From Neobacillus nitrireducens (GTDB taxonomy: Bacteria; Bacillota; Bacilli; Bacillales; Cytobacillaceae), in contig NZ_CP133262.1 in NCBI RefSeq assembly GCF_030915405.1, positions 496,001-560,000 on the forward strand: a stretch of DNA of 64,000 nucleotides. The letters are read 5' to 3'. The notes below the pieces were generated by a model. The model was not told the DNA's origin, did not search any database, and saw only the letters and a program-made list of their open reading frames with translations. This document shows, piece by piece, positions 46,324 to 54,445 of the stretch. Made by a program: the position numbers and the translations under genes. Positions within the stretch are counted from its first letter, which is position 1; the number at the start of each line of letters is the position of its first letter.

Positions 46324-47610
46324 ATGGCTGATTTACGTATTAATCTTGCAGGGATTCAATCTCCTAACCCGTTCTGGCTAGCGTCAGCACCGCCGACTAA
46401 CTCCGGCTATCAGGTACAGCGAGCCTTTGAAGCCGGTTGGGGCGGGGCAGTCTGGAAAACATTAGGTGATCCCATTTTGAATGTTTCATCAAGGTTTGCT
46501 GCAGTAAGTTTTAACGGACAAAGGGTGGCTGGTTTTAATAATATTGAACTAATAACCGACCGTCCGCTCGATGTCAATCTAAAAGAAATTTATGAAACTA
46601 AAAAGCGATTTCCAAACCATGCGATTATTGCTTCGTTAATGGTGGAACCAAAACAGGAGAAGTGGCATGAAATCGTTAAACGTGTCGAGGATGTAGGGGT
46701 AGATGGACTTGAGTTGAATTTCGGATGTCCACATGGGATGGCAGAACGCGGCATGGGTGCGGCTTCGGGGCAGGTACCAGCCCTTGTTGAACGACAGACC
46801 TATTGGGCGAAGGAAGTGGCCAAAACACCTGTTATTGTTAAATTAACGCCAAATATTACGGATATAACGGCGACCGCTGAAGCTGCCTGCAATGGCGGTG
46901 CGGACGCGATCAGTATGATTAATACGATTAACAGTCTTATGGGTGTCGACCTCGATTCATGGAATACGATTCCCCATGTCGCGGGAAAGGGAGCGCATGG
47001 CGGCTATTGCGGACCAGCAGTTAAGCCGATTGCTTTAAACATGGTTGCAGAATGTGCAAGACATCCACATATTAATGTCCCAATTTCAGGGATTGGCGGG
47101 ATTTCCAACTGGAAGGACGCTGTTGAATTTATGTTGATGGGAGCAACGGGTGTTCAAATTTGTACAGCCGCCATGCATCATGGTTTCCGAATTGTGGAGG
47201 ACATGATTGATGGACTAAGTAATTATCTTGATAGTAAGGGGATTGCCTCGGTTTCTGATATCATCGGAAAATCCGTCCCTAAATATTCGGATTGGGGCAA
47301 CTTGGATCTTAATTACAATATCGTTGCAAAAATCAATACCGATGTCTGTATCAATTGCAATAAGTGCCATATTGCTTGTGAAGATACCTCACATCAATGT
47401 ATCGATAGGTTGACTGACGCAAATGGGATGAGCTTCCTCAAAGTGCGGGAAGAGGATTGTGTAGGATGTAATTTATGCTCGATTGTATGTCCAGTTGACG
47501 GGGCGATTGATATGGTAGAAGCAGTAAGAGAGATGCCGCCGATGACCTGGAATGAGCGTCAAGCAGCTTTAAGTGGAGCAGCCATATTGAAAGCAGATGT
47601 AACCAAGTAG
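46324..47610 (+). CDS. preA: NAD-dependent dihydropyrimidine dehydrogenase, PreA subunit
   Basis: A 428-residue catalytic subunit. The N-terminal dihydroorotate-dehydrogenase-like FMN barrel (LNFGCPHGMAERGMGAA substrate loop near residue 135, ISGIGGISNW near residue 257) reduces the pyrimidine ring. The C-terminal ferredoxin domain has CINCNKCHIAC and CVGCNLCSIVCPVD. It lies 32 bp after preT with its own GGGGGAG site and is the second gene of the reductive uracil pathway. Confidence 0.95.
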   Translation: MADLRINLAGIQSPNPFWLASAPPTNSGYQVQRAFEAGWGGAVWKTLGDPILNVSSRFAAVSFNGQRVAGFNNIELITDRPLDVNLKEIYETKKRFPNHAIIASLMVEPKQEKWHEIVKRVEDVGVDGLELNFGCPHGMAERGMGAASGQVPALVERQTYWAKEVAKTPVIVKLTPNITDITATAEAACNGGADAISMINTINSLMGVDLDSWNTIPHVAGKGAHGGYCGPAVKPIALNMVAECARHPHINVPISGIGGISNWKDAVEFMLMGATGVQICTAAMHHGFRIVEDMIDGLSNYLDSKGIASVSDIIGKSVPKYSDWGNLDLNYNIVAKINTDVCINCNKCHIACEDTSHQCIDRLTDANGMSFLKVREEDCVGCNLCSIVCPVDGAIDMVEAVREMPPMTWNERQAALSGAAILKADVTK

Positions 47611-47631
47611 AAGATTTGGAGGGAACGATCG

Positions 47632-49050
47632 ATGAAAAAAATTATCAAAAATGGAACCATTGTTACCGCCGCAGACACGTATCAAGGAGAAATCTTAATA
47701 GAAGATGGTAAAATAACGCAAATTGGTACGAACCTATCAGCAATTGGTGCAGAAATAATTGATGCAAAAGGCTGTTTTGTTTTTCCGGGAGGAATTGATC
47801 CACACACCCATCTCGATATGCCATTTGGCGGAACGGTAACGAAGGATGATTTTGAATCAGGAACGATTGCCGCTGCTTTTGGCGGTACGACAACGGTTAT
47901 AGATTTTTGCTTAACCAACAAAGGTGAGCCGCTAAAGAATGCTATTCAAATCTGGCATGATAAATCGCGAGAAAAAGCGGTTATTGATTATAGCTTCCAT
48001 TTGATGATTTCAGAAATCAATGAGAATGTCCTCAATGAACTTCCACAGGTGATTAGTGAAGAAGGGATTACCTCCTTTAAGGTGTTTATGGCATACAAAA
48101 ATGTATTTCAAGCAGATGATGAAACATTGTTTAAAACACTAATCTCTGCAAAAGACCACGGGGCCTTGGTGATGGTCCATGCAGAAAACGGAGATGTTAT
48201 CGATTATTTAACGAAGAAAGCCCTCGATGAAGGGAATACAGCCCCTATTTATCATGCATTAACAAGACCGCAGGAATTAGAAGGGGAAGCTACAGGTCGT
48301 GCGGCAAATTTCACAGGGCTTGCCAATTCACAGTTATATGTGGTCCATGTTTCCTGCGCAGATGCTGTTGAGCAGATAGCTAAAGCTCGCAGTAAGGGCT
48401 TTGATGTCTGGGGTGAAACGTGCCCGCAATATTTAGTCCTTGATCAAAGCTATTTAGAGAAAGCTAATTTTGAAGGAGCAAAATATGTTTGGTCCCCGCC
48501 GCTTAGAGAGAAGTGGAATCAGGATGTTCTCTGGAATGCCTTAAAGAGCGGTCAACTGCAAACCATCGGTTCCGATCAATGTTCGTTTGATTTTAAAGGG
48601 CAAAAGGATTTAGGCAGAGATGATTTTACGAAAATTCCGAACGGCGGCCCAATTATCGAGGACCGGTTGTCGATTTTATACTCTGAGGGAGTAAAGAAAG
48701 GACGGATTAGTCTAAATCAATTTGTCGACATTACCTCGACACGAAGCGCAAAGCTTTTTGGATTATTTCCGAGAAAAGGAACGATCGCTGTTGGGGCAGA
48801 TGCTGACCTTGTTATTTTTGATCCCAATATCGAACGAGTCATTTCGGCTGAAACCCACCATATGGCCGTGGATTATAATGCGTTTGAAGGAATGAAGGTG
48901 ACCGGGGAGCCCGTTTCGGTGTTGTCTCGCGGGGAATTTGTTGTTCGTGACAAGCAATTTGTAGGAAAACCAGGTTCAGGCCAATATTTAAAGAGAGCAA
49001 AATATAATAAAAATGCGCTCATCAACCAAAGCGAAACCTTATCAATTTAA
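47632..49050 (+). CDS. hydA: Dihydropyrimidinase (D-hydantoinase)
   Basis: A 472-residue amidohydrolase that opens dihydrouracil to N-carbamoyl-beta-alanine. The HTHLD zinc motif (near residue 58), the carboxylated-Lys region SFKVFMAYKN (near 148), MVHAENGD and TIGSDQC are all in place. Length is as expected. It is the third gene of the pre operon. The next step, beta-ureidopropionase, is not present downstream in the window. Confidence 0.95.
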   Translation: MKKIIKNGTIVTAADTYQGEILIEDGKITQIGTNLSAIGAEIIDAKGCFVFPGGIDPHTHLDMPFGGTVTKDDFESGTIAAAFGGTTTVIDFCLTNKGEPLKNAIQIWHDKSREKAVIDYSFHLMISEINENVLNELPQVISEEGITSFKVFMAYKNVFQADDETLFKTLISAKDHGALVMVHAENGDVIDYLTKKALDEGNTAPIYHALTRPQELEGEATGRAANFTGLANSQLYVVHVSCADAVEQIAKARSKGFDVWGETCPQYLVLDQSYLEKANFEGAKYVWSPPLREKWNQDVLWNALKSGQLQTIGSDQCSFDFKGQKDLGRDDFTKIPNGGPIIEDRLSILYSEGVKKGRISLNQFVDITSTRSAKLFGLFPRKGTIAVGADADLVIFDPNIERVISAETHHMAVDYNAFEGMKVTGEPVSVLSRGEFVVRDKQFVGKPGSGQYLKRAKYNKNALINQSETLSI

Positions 49051-49098
49051 TTGTAGACAATTGAACTAGATGCATATGAAATGAATCGGGGGGATTGG

Positions 49099-49311
49099 AT
49101 GTCAGATTATCAGCAATTTTTACATGAAAGAGATAAAATTGATTTTCTTATCCAAAAAGGGTATCGAATTAATGGAGTTAAGGAACATTTAAATGGGGCC
49201 ACGGTTGAATTTATTAATCCCAAAGGCAATGTTTTTGAAACACTTGTAATTGGAACGGCCAACGCACGAAAATATTTTACGAGTCTTCTATTGAAACAGA
49301 ATCACACATAA
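49099..49311 (+). CDS. Small hypothetical protein in pyrimidine operon
   Basis: 70 residues, soluble, one compact alpha/beta fold likely (GYRINGVKEHLNGATVEFI). ATG 49099 is five bases after GGGGGG; ATG 49081 would overlap that site. It sits 49 bp after hydA, so it is probably in the same transcript. No family recognised; function unknown. Confidence 0.65.
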   Translation: MSDYQQFLHERDKIDFLIQKGYRINGVKEHLNGATVEFINPKGNVFETLVIGTANARKYFTSLLLKQNHT

Positions 49312-49354
49312 CAATGACTGCCTAATTTGAAAAGAAAAAAATGAGGTGGGAAGT

Positions 49355-49588
49355 TTGGAATTCTATTTGAAATCAAAGGACAATGCGTACCCTTGTATAG
49401 TCACAATCGATGAAGACAATGGACGTTATACGATTCGAAAATCAGATTCTAGCGGGGAGTACTTCAACTCTCCGAAAGAATTAGTGGCCTGGATCATGGA
49501 AAATTGGCACCCGGAGGATTTTTTGGATCGTCAGGAGTATGAGTCAATGCTTAGTGAAATATGTGTATACTTCCCGTTAATCCATTAG
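49355..49588 (+). CDS. Small hypothetical protein in pyrimidine operon
   Basis: 77 residues. The start is TTG 49355, five bases after AGGTGG; GTG 49346 lies within that site. An acidic, soluble protein with no family I can name. It lies between the 70-residue gene and the terminator before pucR. Function unknown. Confidence 0.65.
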   Translation: MEFYLKSKDNAYPCIVTIDEDNGRYTIRKSDSSGEYFNSPKELVAWIMENWHPEDFLDRQEYESMLSEICVYFPLIH

Positions 49589-49597
49589 AATTTTTTG

Positions 49598-49632
49598 AGA
49601 AGGATTGGTTGCAAGACCAATCCTCTTTTTAA
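49598..49632 (+). terminator. Terminator of the pre-hyd operon
   Basis: AGGATTGGT, loop, ACCAATCCT, then CTTTTT. Confidence 0.85.
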
Positions 49633-49669
49633 CTATCATTTCTGTTTTTATTTTTGTGAGGAGAGCCAA

Positions 49670-51301
49670 ATGATGAAAGAACATTTCCAATTAACTGTGG
49701 CAGATATTTTAAAGCGAAAGCATTTTGAGAGTGCACAGGTTATAGCCGGGGAAGACGGTATCCACCGATTCGTCAAATGGGTTCATGTCGTCGAGGTCAC
49801 CAGTATTCGAAATCTTCTTAATGGAAATGAACTTATTCTCTCAACTGGTGTTGCTTGGAAGGATAATATGGATTTATTTGCATCAATGGTAAAGGAATTT
49901 CTTGCAAATAATGCGGCTGGCTTATGTATCGAAATGGGGACATACATGTCAGCAATCCCAACTGAAGTCATCGAATTTGCGAATGAACATCAATTTCCGA
50001 TTATTGTTTTCCAGCAGGAAGTTCCATTTGTACAAATCACTCAGGACATCCACTCGAATATTATTAATCAACAATATCAGATGATTTCTGATTTAGAGAA
50101 TTACTCGCAAAGCTTAAATAAACGACTTTTAACGATGGATAGATATGAAGATATTCTTCACTGTATCTTCGCTGCGTTGGAATTACAAATCATTTTCCGA
50201 TTAAAAAATTTGGACTATGAATTTGTCCCGGAAATTAGTGAAATCGAACAAAAAACATTGGTGACCCGACTCGACGAGGCCAAAATTCAACCATGTGAGC
50301 ATATGGCGTCAGCTCCTATTTTTTTGTTTGGACAAGAATATGCAGAGGTATTTATTTATTCGAAGGATATCCCCATCAGCGAATACGATTTATTAATTCT
50401 GGACCGGACGGCAACAGCGCTAGCCCAGCATTTATTAAGGGATAGGTATGTCGAAGAAAAAAAGCGTGTCGAGGAGTTTGAATGGCTCTACGGTTGGCTC
50501 GAAGGTGAACATTCGCTTGAGAGCATTAGTGAATATTTTGCTCAGAATGGGATTAAAACAAGAACGAATGAAGCAGTCGTTTTAATTACAAAACTTATAC
50601 CCATAAAAGAGAAAGTAACTCAAGACGTTACCTATTTAAAATTATTATTTCGTTCGGTTTTTGAACAGAATGGGTTTACAGTGTTTATGGTTGAAAAAAG
50701 AAATGAAATAACATTCATTCTCGTCAATAATCGGGTGAAAAAGAATTTTAAGGAACGGATAAAAACGTCAATTGAATCCATTACCGATTCGGAGTTTATT
50801 CAAAAACAATGTTCAGCGAAAATAGTGATTGCGGCAGGGAATTTTATCAAAAGTTTAAATGAAGTACATAAAAGTTATCTTACAGCGAAGGAAACTGAGC
50901 GAATTCAACAAAGAATGAACAATAAATCACTCTATTATTTTTATGAAGACCTGCATTTATATCGGCTGATTTCGCAAATGAGTAAGCATGTGAATCTCCA
51001 GGAGTATGCAGCAGAGTATTTACAACCTGTTATCCAATATGATCAAAAATATAATGGCAAGTTGCTTGAGACGTTAAAAGCCTATTTAGAGTGTAATGGA
51101 TCTAAGCAGGAAACTTCCAATAAGCTTTTCATTGTTAGGCAAACGCTATACCATCGCCTGCAAAAGCTTGAAAACATTCTTGGTGAGGACTTTATGGAAC
51201 ATGAAAAACGAGTAGCGATCGAATTTATGCTTCTTGTCCAAGATTATTTGGCTGCGTCCCAACCAAATGTAAACCAGGCTAGGTTTCTTAATTCAGAATA
51301 A
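49670..51301 (+). CDS. PucR-family transcriptional regulator
   Basis: About 543 residues. The N-terminal PucR purine-catabolism domain (about residues 5-125, with WVHVVEVTSIRNLL) is followed by a GGDEF-like/CdaR-type middle region and a C-terminal HTH_30 helix-turn-helix (LLETLKAYLECNGSKQETSNKL and TLYHRLQKLENILG, in parts, residues 475-530). Family members activate purine or pyrimidine degradation genes on nitrogen limitation, so it is the probable regulator of preTA-hydA. ATG 49670 lies after GAGGAGAG; the open frame further upstream has no binding site. Confidence 0.9.
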   Translation: MMKEHFQLTVADILKRKHFESAQVIAGEDGIHRFVKWVHVVEVTSIRNLLNGNELILSTGVAWKDNMDLFASMVKEFLANNAAGLCIEMGTYMSAIPTEVIEFANEHQFPIIVFQQEVPFVQITQDIHSNIINQQYQMISDLENYSQSLNKRLLTMDRYEDILHCIFAALELQIIFRLKNLDYEFVPEISEIEQKTLVTRLDEAKIQPCEHMASAPIFLFGQEYAEVFIYSKDIPISEYDLLILDRTATALAQHLLRDRYVEEKKRVEEFEWLYGWLEGEHSLESISEYFAQNGIKTRTNEAVVLITKLIPIKEKVTQDVTYLKLLFRSVFEQNGFTVFMVEKRNEITFILVNNRVKKNFKERIKTSIESITDSEFIQKQCSAKIVIAAGNFIKSLNEVHKSYLTAKETERIQQRMNNKSLYYFYEDLHLYRLISQMSKHVNLQEYAAEYLQPVIQYDQKYNGKLLETLKAYLECNGSKQETSNKLFIVRQTLYHRLQKLENILGEDFMEHEKRVAIEFMLLVQDYLAASQPNVNQARFLNSE

Positions 51302-51357
51302 GTGTATTTCAGAAAATTCGAAACAATATATATAGAATATTAGGAGGTTTTAAATAT

Positions 51358-51396
51358 ATGAGTGTAATTAAAAAGGATACGGCCATTTTGAGTTAA
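51358..51396 (+). CDS. Twelve-residue mini-ORF (leader peptide or gene remnant)
   Basis: ATG is ten bases after TAGGAGG and opens MSVIKKDTAILS before TAA. The binding site is better than that of many genes here. A strong terminator-like hairpin follows at 51437. Either it is a leader peptide or the preserved start of a deleted third pyrimidine-pathway gene. I do not recognise the peptide. Confidence 0.4.
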   Translation: MSVIKKDTAILS

Positions 51397-51436
51397 AACA
51401 CTAAACGAATCCCTTCAGAAAATACTTTAACCGAAA

Positions 51437-51484
51437 AAAGAACCCATGTATTTACAATTGTAAATGATAGGGGTTCTTTTTTTC
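51437..51484 (+). terminator. Terminator after pucR and mini-ORF
   Basis: AAGAACCC and GGGGTTCTT pair around an inner perfect 16-bp palindrome ATTTACAATTGTAAAT, followed by T7. The two nested stems make a strong structure. Confidence 0.85.
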
Positions 51485-51569
51485 ATGCATGGAAATCAGC
51501 TATTTTACTAGATGAAAAAGGTGATCGAGAAATCTTGTTTATAAATGTCGAAATCTTTTGAAAGAATGA

Positions 51570-51597
51570 TTGACAGACGCTAGACGTGAGTTATAAT
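51570..51597 (+). promoter_or_regulatory. Strong sigma-A promoter of the microcompartment operon
   Basis: TTGACA, 16 bases, TATAAT: both hexamers are perfect consensus. Transcription should start near 51604, so the leader is about 175 bases and contains operator-like repeats. Confidence 0.8.
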
Positions 51598-51604
51598 GAA
51601 ATTA

Positions 51605-51665
51605 GCAAATGTTCAACACAACATTACATAATTTCAGAACACAAAATCTAAAGATGAACAAATGC
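51605..51665. promoter_or_regulatory. Putative DeoR-type operator (TGTTCA/TGAACA inverted repeat)
   Basis: GCAAATGTTCA (51605-51615) and TGAACAAATGC (51655-51665) form an inverted repeat with two mismatches, 39 bases apart, just downstream of the promoter. TTGAACA-like half-sites are known for B. subtilis DeoR, and a DeoR-like gene follows. A looser TCAGAACA lies between them. Confidence 0.5.
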
Positions 51666-51688
51666 AAATCTTTATTTTTACAAAAGAA

Positions 51689-51702
51689 TGTAATCGCTTT
51701 CT
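51689..51702 (+). promoter_or_regulatory. cre-like site in the microcompartment leader
   Basis: TGTAATCGCTTTCT has one mismatch to the cre consensus. It lies about 85 bp downstream of the predicted transcription start, where CcpA would act as a roadblock. Confidence 0.5.
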
Positions 51703-51779
51703 TTTGTGTGGAAAATAGGGTGGAAAGCTGTGAGAAGAGTTTCAGAATTTTATTACTTTAAAAATTAGGTGAATGATCA

Positions 51780-52736
51780 ATGGCGGATGAAAAGATCTCG
51801 CGCCTGGTGGAAGTGGCTAAAATGTACTATCAATTAGACTACAGCCAACAGGAAATTGCGAAAAAGTTAGGTATTTCCCGCCCCACCGTCTCCAGGCTTC
51901 TAGTCCAGGCTGTTGATGAAGGAGTAGTCCATATAAAAATATGTGACCCTGCTGAAGATGTTCAGGAACTGGCAATGCAGATAAAGGAAAACTTCAATCT
52001 AAAGCACTGTATTGTTGCGTCTATTCCGGAATATAAGGATGAATTAATCAAAGAGAAGCTGGGAGAGGTTTCCGCAGATTATTTATATGGGATTGTCCAA
52101 AGCGGCGATACGATTGGAATTACCTGGGGTACAACTTTATATCAACTAGTGAAACAAATTCAACCGAAGAATGTAAAGGATGTAACGATTGTCCAGCTAA
52201 ATGGTGGGGTAAGTTACTCTGAGTCAAATACGTATGCATCAGAAATCATTAATGGTCTTGCCAATGCTTTTCAAACGATTCCTCACTTCTTGCAGGTACC
52301 TGCGGTTGTTGATCACATTGTTGTTAAGCAGGCAATTATTGCAGACCGTCATGTTAAGAGAATATTGGAATTAGGTAAACAGGCTAATATTGCGATTTTC
52401 ACTGTGGGAGATCCAGGTGAACAATCAACCCTTATGCATGCGGGCTATTTTTTAGAAAGTGACATTGAAATTCTTCGGGCCAATAAAACGGTCGGGGATA
52501 TATGTTCCAGATTTATTGATATTAATGGCCATATTAGTCATGAAACATTAAACGATCGCACGATTGGGATTGACCTCTCCCATTTAGATGAAAAAGAATA
52601 CGGCATACTCATTGCTGGCGGAAACACAAAGGTCGAAGGGATATATGGTGCGCTAAGAGGCCGTCATGCGAATGTCCTGATTACCGACCAGTATACTGCT
52701 AGGGCATTACTCGATATCGGGGGTGATCAAATTTAA
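51780..52736 (+). CDS. deoR: SorC/DeoR-type sugar-binding transcriptional regulator
   Basis: 318 residues, close in sequence and layout to B. subtilis DeoR. The N-terminal HTH (YSQQEIAKKLGISRPTVSRLL) is followed by the sugar-phosphate-binding domain (GITWGTTLYQLV, VQLNGGVS, VGDICSRF, NDRTIGIDL, ARALL). B. subtilis DeoR senses deoxyribose 5-phosphate and represses deoC-nupC-pdp; here it is the first gene of the operon with deoC last, so the same inducer is a strong inference. Its stop overlaps the pduL start by one base. Confidence 0.9.
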   Translation: MADEKISRLVEVAKMYYQLDYSQQEIAKKLGISRPTVSRLLVQAVDEGVVHIKICDPAEDVQELAMQIKENFNLKHCIVASIPEYKDELIKEKLGEVSADYLYGIVQSGDTIGITWGTTLYQLVKQIQPKNVKDVTIVQLNGGVSYSESNTYASEIINGLANAFQTIPHFLQVPAVVDHIVVKQAIIADRHVKRILELGKQANIAIFTVGDPGEQSTLMHAGYFLESDIEILRANKTVGDICSRFIDINGHISHETLNDRTIGIDLSHLDEKEYGILIAGGNTKVEGIYGALRGRHANVLITDQYTARALLDIGGDQI

Positions 52737-53395
52737 TGAATAAGGAAAAAATTAGAGAAATCGTCGAAGTGATGGTAAAAAACTCACTCCAAAAAGCTAA
52801 GATGGTTCCAATCGCGGCATCCAACCGGCATATTCATTTATCACCCGAATATGTCGAACGCCTTTTTGGACGAGGTTACGAGCTTTCGAGGTTAAAGGAC
52901 TTGTCACAGCCCAATCAATTTGCTGCGAAGGAAACTCTTACACTTATCGGTCCGAAAGCGAAAATACGAAATGTCCGCGTCCTCGGGCCAGCCAGAGGCA
53001 GCACACAGGTGGAAGTGTCGTTATTTGATGGGTTTACATTAGGAGTCAAGCCGCCCATTCGTAACTCCGGGGATATTAACGGTTCCGAACCAATCACCAT
53101 ACAAGGGCCGCGGGGACAAATTATCATAAAAGAGGGCTTGATCTGTGCGGCCCGCCATATTCATATGCACACGAGTGATGGAGAATCGTTTGGTGTAAAG
53201 GATGGTGACCTTGTTCAAGTAAAAGTGGACGGAGTCCGCGGGGTTATATTTACAAATGTCCTGATTCGTGTGTCTTCTAAATTCAAACTGGAGATGCATA
53301 TTGACCTGGATGAAGCGAATGCAGCCGGGATCAAAAATGGACAATTGGGTGAAATTATAGCCATTGAAAGCCGAAAACAAGTGGGTGAAGAGTAA
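52736..53395 (+). CDS. pduL: PduL-type phosphotransacylase
   Basis: 219 residues. It converts acyl-CoA and phosphate to acyl phosphate and CoA, and so recycles CoA inside the shell. The two metal-binding motifs ASNRHIHLS (residue 28 on) and AARHIHMHT (near 138) match the family. The first 20 residues (MNKEKIREIVEVMVKNSLQK) look like an amphipathic encapsulation peptide that would target it to the microcompartment lumen. It overlaps both neighbours by one base, so translation is coupled. Confidence 0.95.
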   Translation: MNKEKIREIVEVMVKNSLQKAKMVPIAASNRHIHLSPEYVERLFGRGYELSRLKDLSQPNQFAAKETLTLIGPKAKIRNVRVLGPARGSTQVEVSLFDGFTLGVKPPIRNSGDINGSEPITIQGPRGQIIIKEGLICAARHIHMHTSDGESFGVKDGDLVQVKVDGVRGVIFTNVLIRVSSKFKLEMHIDLDEANAAGIKNGQLGEIIAIESRKQVGEE

Positions 53396-54147
53396 TGCTG
53401 GTGGATGTTAGAACGCAGGTAAAAATGCTCGTCCAACAGGCAGTTGAAGCTTACTTAAAAAATGAACTGCATACGAACAAGGATTCTTCGATTGCTATTC
53501 TTTTAGGTTATCAATCTCTAAATCCATCAATAGTTTTGGAAACGGTTTCACAACTTCTTGATACATATGATGTAACGTTACTCTTAACAAAAGAATGGCT
53601 CCCTTTACAAGAACCATGGAACGGGGTGCCCTTTGTCTTAATAGAAGAGACGGACCAACAGGAATTAGGTACGTTGTTAGAAAAATCATCTGTCCTCGTT
53701 GTTCCCCAACCATCATATAGCTTGCTCTCAAAGCTTTCATTAACGATTGATGATGAGGACCCGGTATGGATAGCCATCCAATTCCAATTGCTTGGAAAGC
53801 CAATTGTTATGGCTAACAACGATGTTGAACCTAATGTTTACCAACAAATCCATGCACCACATTCAGTCCAGGATCGTCTTCAATCATATATTAGGCAAAT
53901 CCAAACCGATCAGGTGAAATGGGTGCCTCTCAATAAGTTGGTGAAGGCAGTGGATGAACAATATGCCGCCTACCGGGAAAAGCAGTCTCTTATTCTAGCA
54001 AAGCACGTGGAAAGAGCCTTTCAAGATGGACTTAAAGAGATTGAGGTTCCACTAAAGAGCCGGATAACGCCTGCAGCGAAAGACTTGGCACGAGACTTAA
54101 AGATTCAAATAAAACAGATTGATTCCTCGAAAGGAGGGACGCTATGA
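53395..54147 (+). CDS. Microcompartment-associated protein, predicted flavoprotein-like
   Basis: 250 residues. An N-terminal amphipathic stretch (VRTQVKMLVQQAVEAYLKNEL, in parts VKMLVQQAVEAYL) may be an encapsulation peptide. A Rossmann-like region (IAILLGY, VTLLLTKEW, VLVVPQPSYSLLSKLS, IVMANND) resembles flavoprotein-type domains seen in other BMC loci. The C terminus, SRITPAAKDLARDLKIQIKQI, matches a short tail common in BMC-locus proteins. The assignment is by pattern only. If it binds flavin, it could take part in cofactor recycling. It overlaps the next gene by four bases. Confidence 0.6.
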   Translation: MLVDVRTQVKMLVQQAVEAYLKNELHTNKDSSIAILLGYQSLNPSIVLETVSQLLDTYDVTLLLTKEWLPLQEPWNGVPFVLIEETDQQELGTLLEKSSVLVVPQPSYSLLSKLSLTIDDEDPVWIAIQFQLLGKPIVMANNDVEPNVYQQIHAPHSVQDRLQSYIRQIQTDQVKWVPLNKLVKAVDEQYAAYREKQSLILAKHVERAFQDGLKEIEVPLKSRITPAAKDLARDLKIQIKQIDSSKGGTL

Positions 54148-54443
54148 TCATCTGTAAAGTGGTTGGTTCAATTGTTTCCACCACTAAAGCTGAGAAATTA
54201 AAAGGAAAAAAACTTATGATCGTCCAACCGCTTGATATGAAAAGTATCGAGGAAGATGGAAAACCGCTTGTTGCAATTGATACGGTTGGATCAGGTGTGG
54301 GCGAAGTCGTTCTACTTGTCAGTGGCAGTTCAGCAAGACAAACAGAAATGACCAACGGCGTCCCCGTTGACGCAGCAATCGTAGGGATTGTTGATCAAAT
54401 TGAAATTCAAGGGACCTTAACCTTTAAAAAAGGAGGTAACTAA
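54144..54443 (+). CDS. BMC-P vertex protein (EutN/CcmL family), copy 1
   Basis: 99 residues of the EutN/CcmL fold: VVGSIVSTTKAEKLKGKKLMIVQP, VAIDTVGSGVGEVVLLVSGSSAR and DAAIVGIVDQI (seen in parts). Such pentamers cap the 12 vertices of the shell. GAAAGGAGGGACGCT lies before ATG. Three BMC-P genes occur in this operon. This one carries a short extra C-terminal tail. Confidence 0.95.
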   Translation: MIICKVVGSIVSTTKAEKLKGKKLMIVQPLDMKSIEEDGKPLVAIDTVGSGVGEVVLLVSGSSARQTEMTNGVPVDAAIVGIVDQIEIQGTLTFKKGGN

Positions 54444-54445
54444 TT

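Larger units (their letters stand above)
51397..51779. other. Gene-free control region of the microcompartment operon
   Basis: About 380 bp without a credible gene. In order it holds the terminator at 51437, a near-consensus sigma-A promoter at 51570, a long inverted repeat with TGTTCA/TGAACA half-sites at 51605-51665 and a cre-like site at 51689. Confidence 0.6.

Noticed and set aside
51397..51560. Continuation of the 12-residue ORF as a longer gene with one stop codon
   Set aside because: The frame after TAA stays open for about 54 codons but runs through a strong terminator hairpin and shows no recognisable protein motif.
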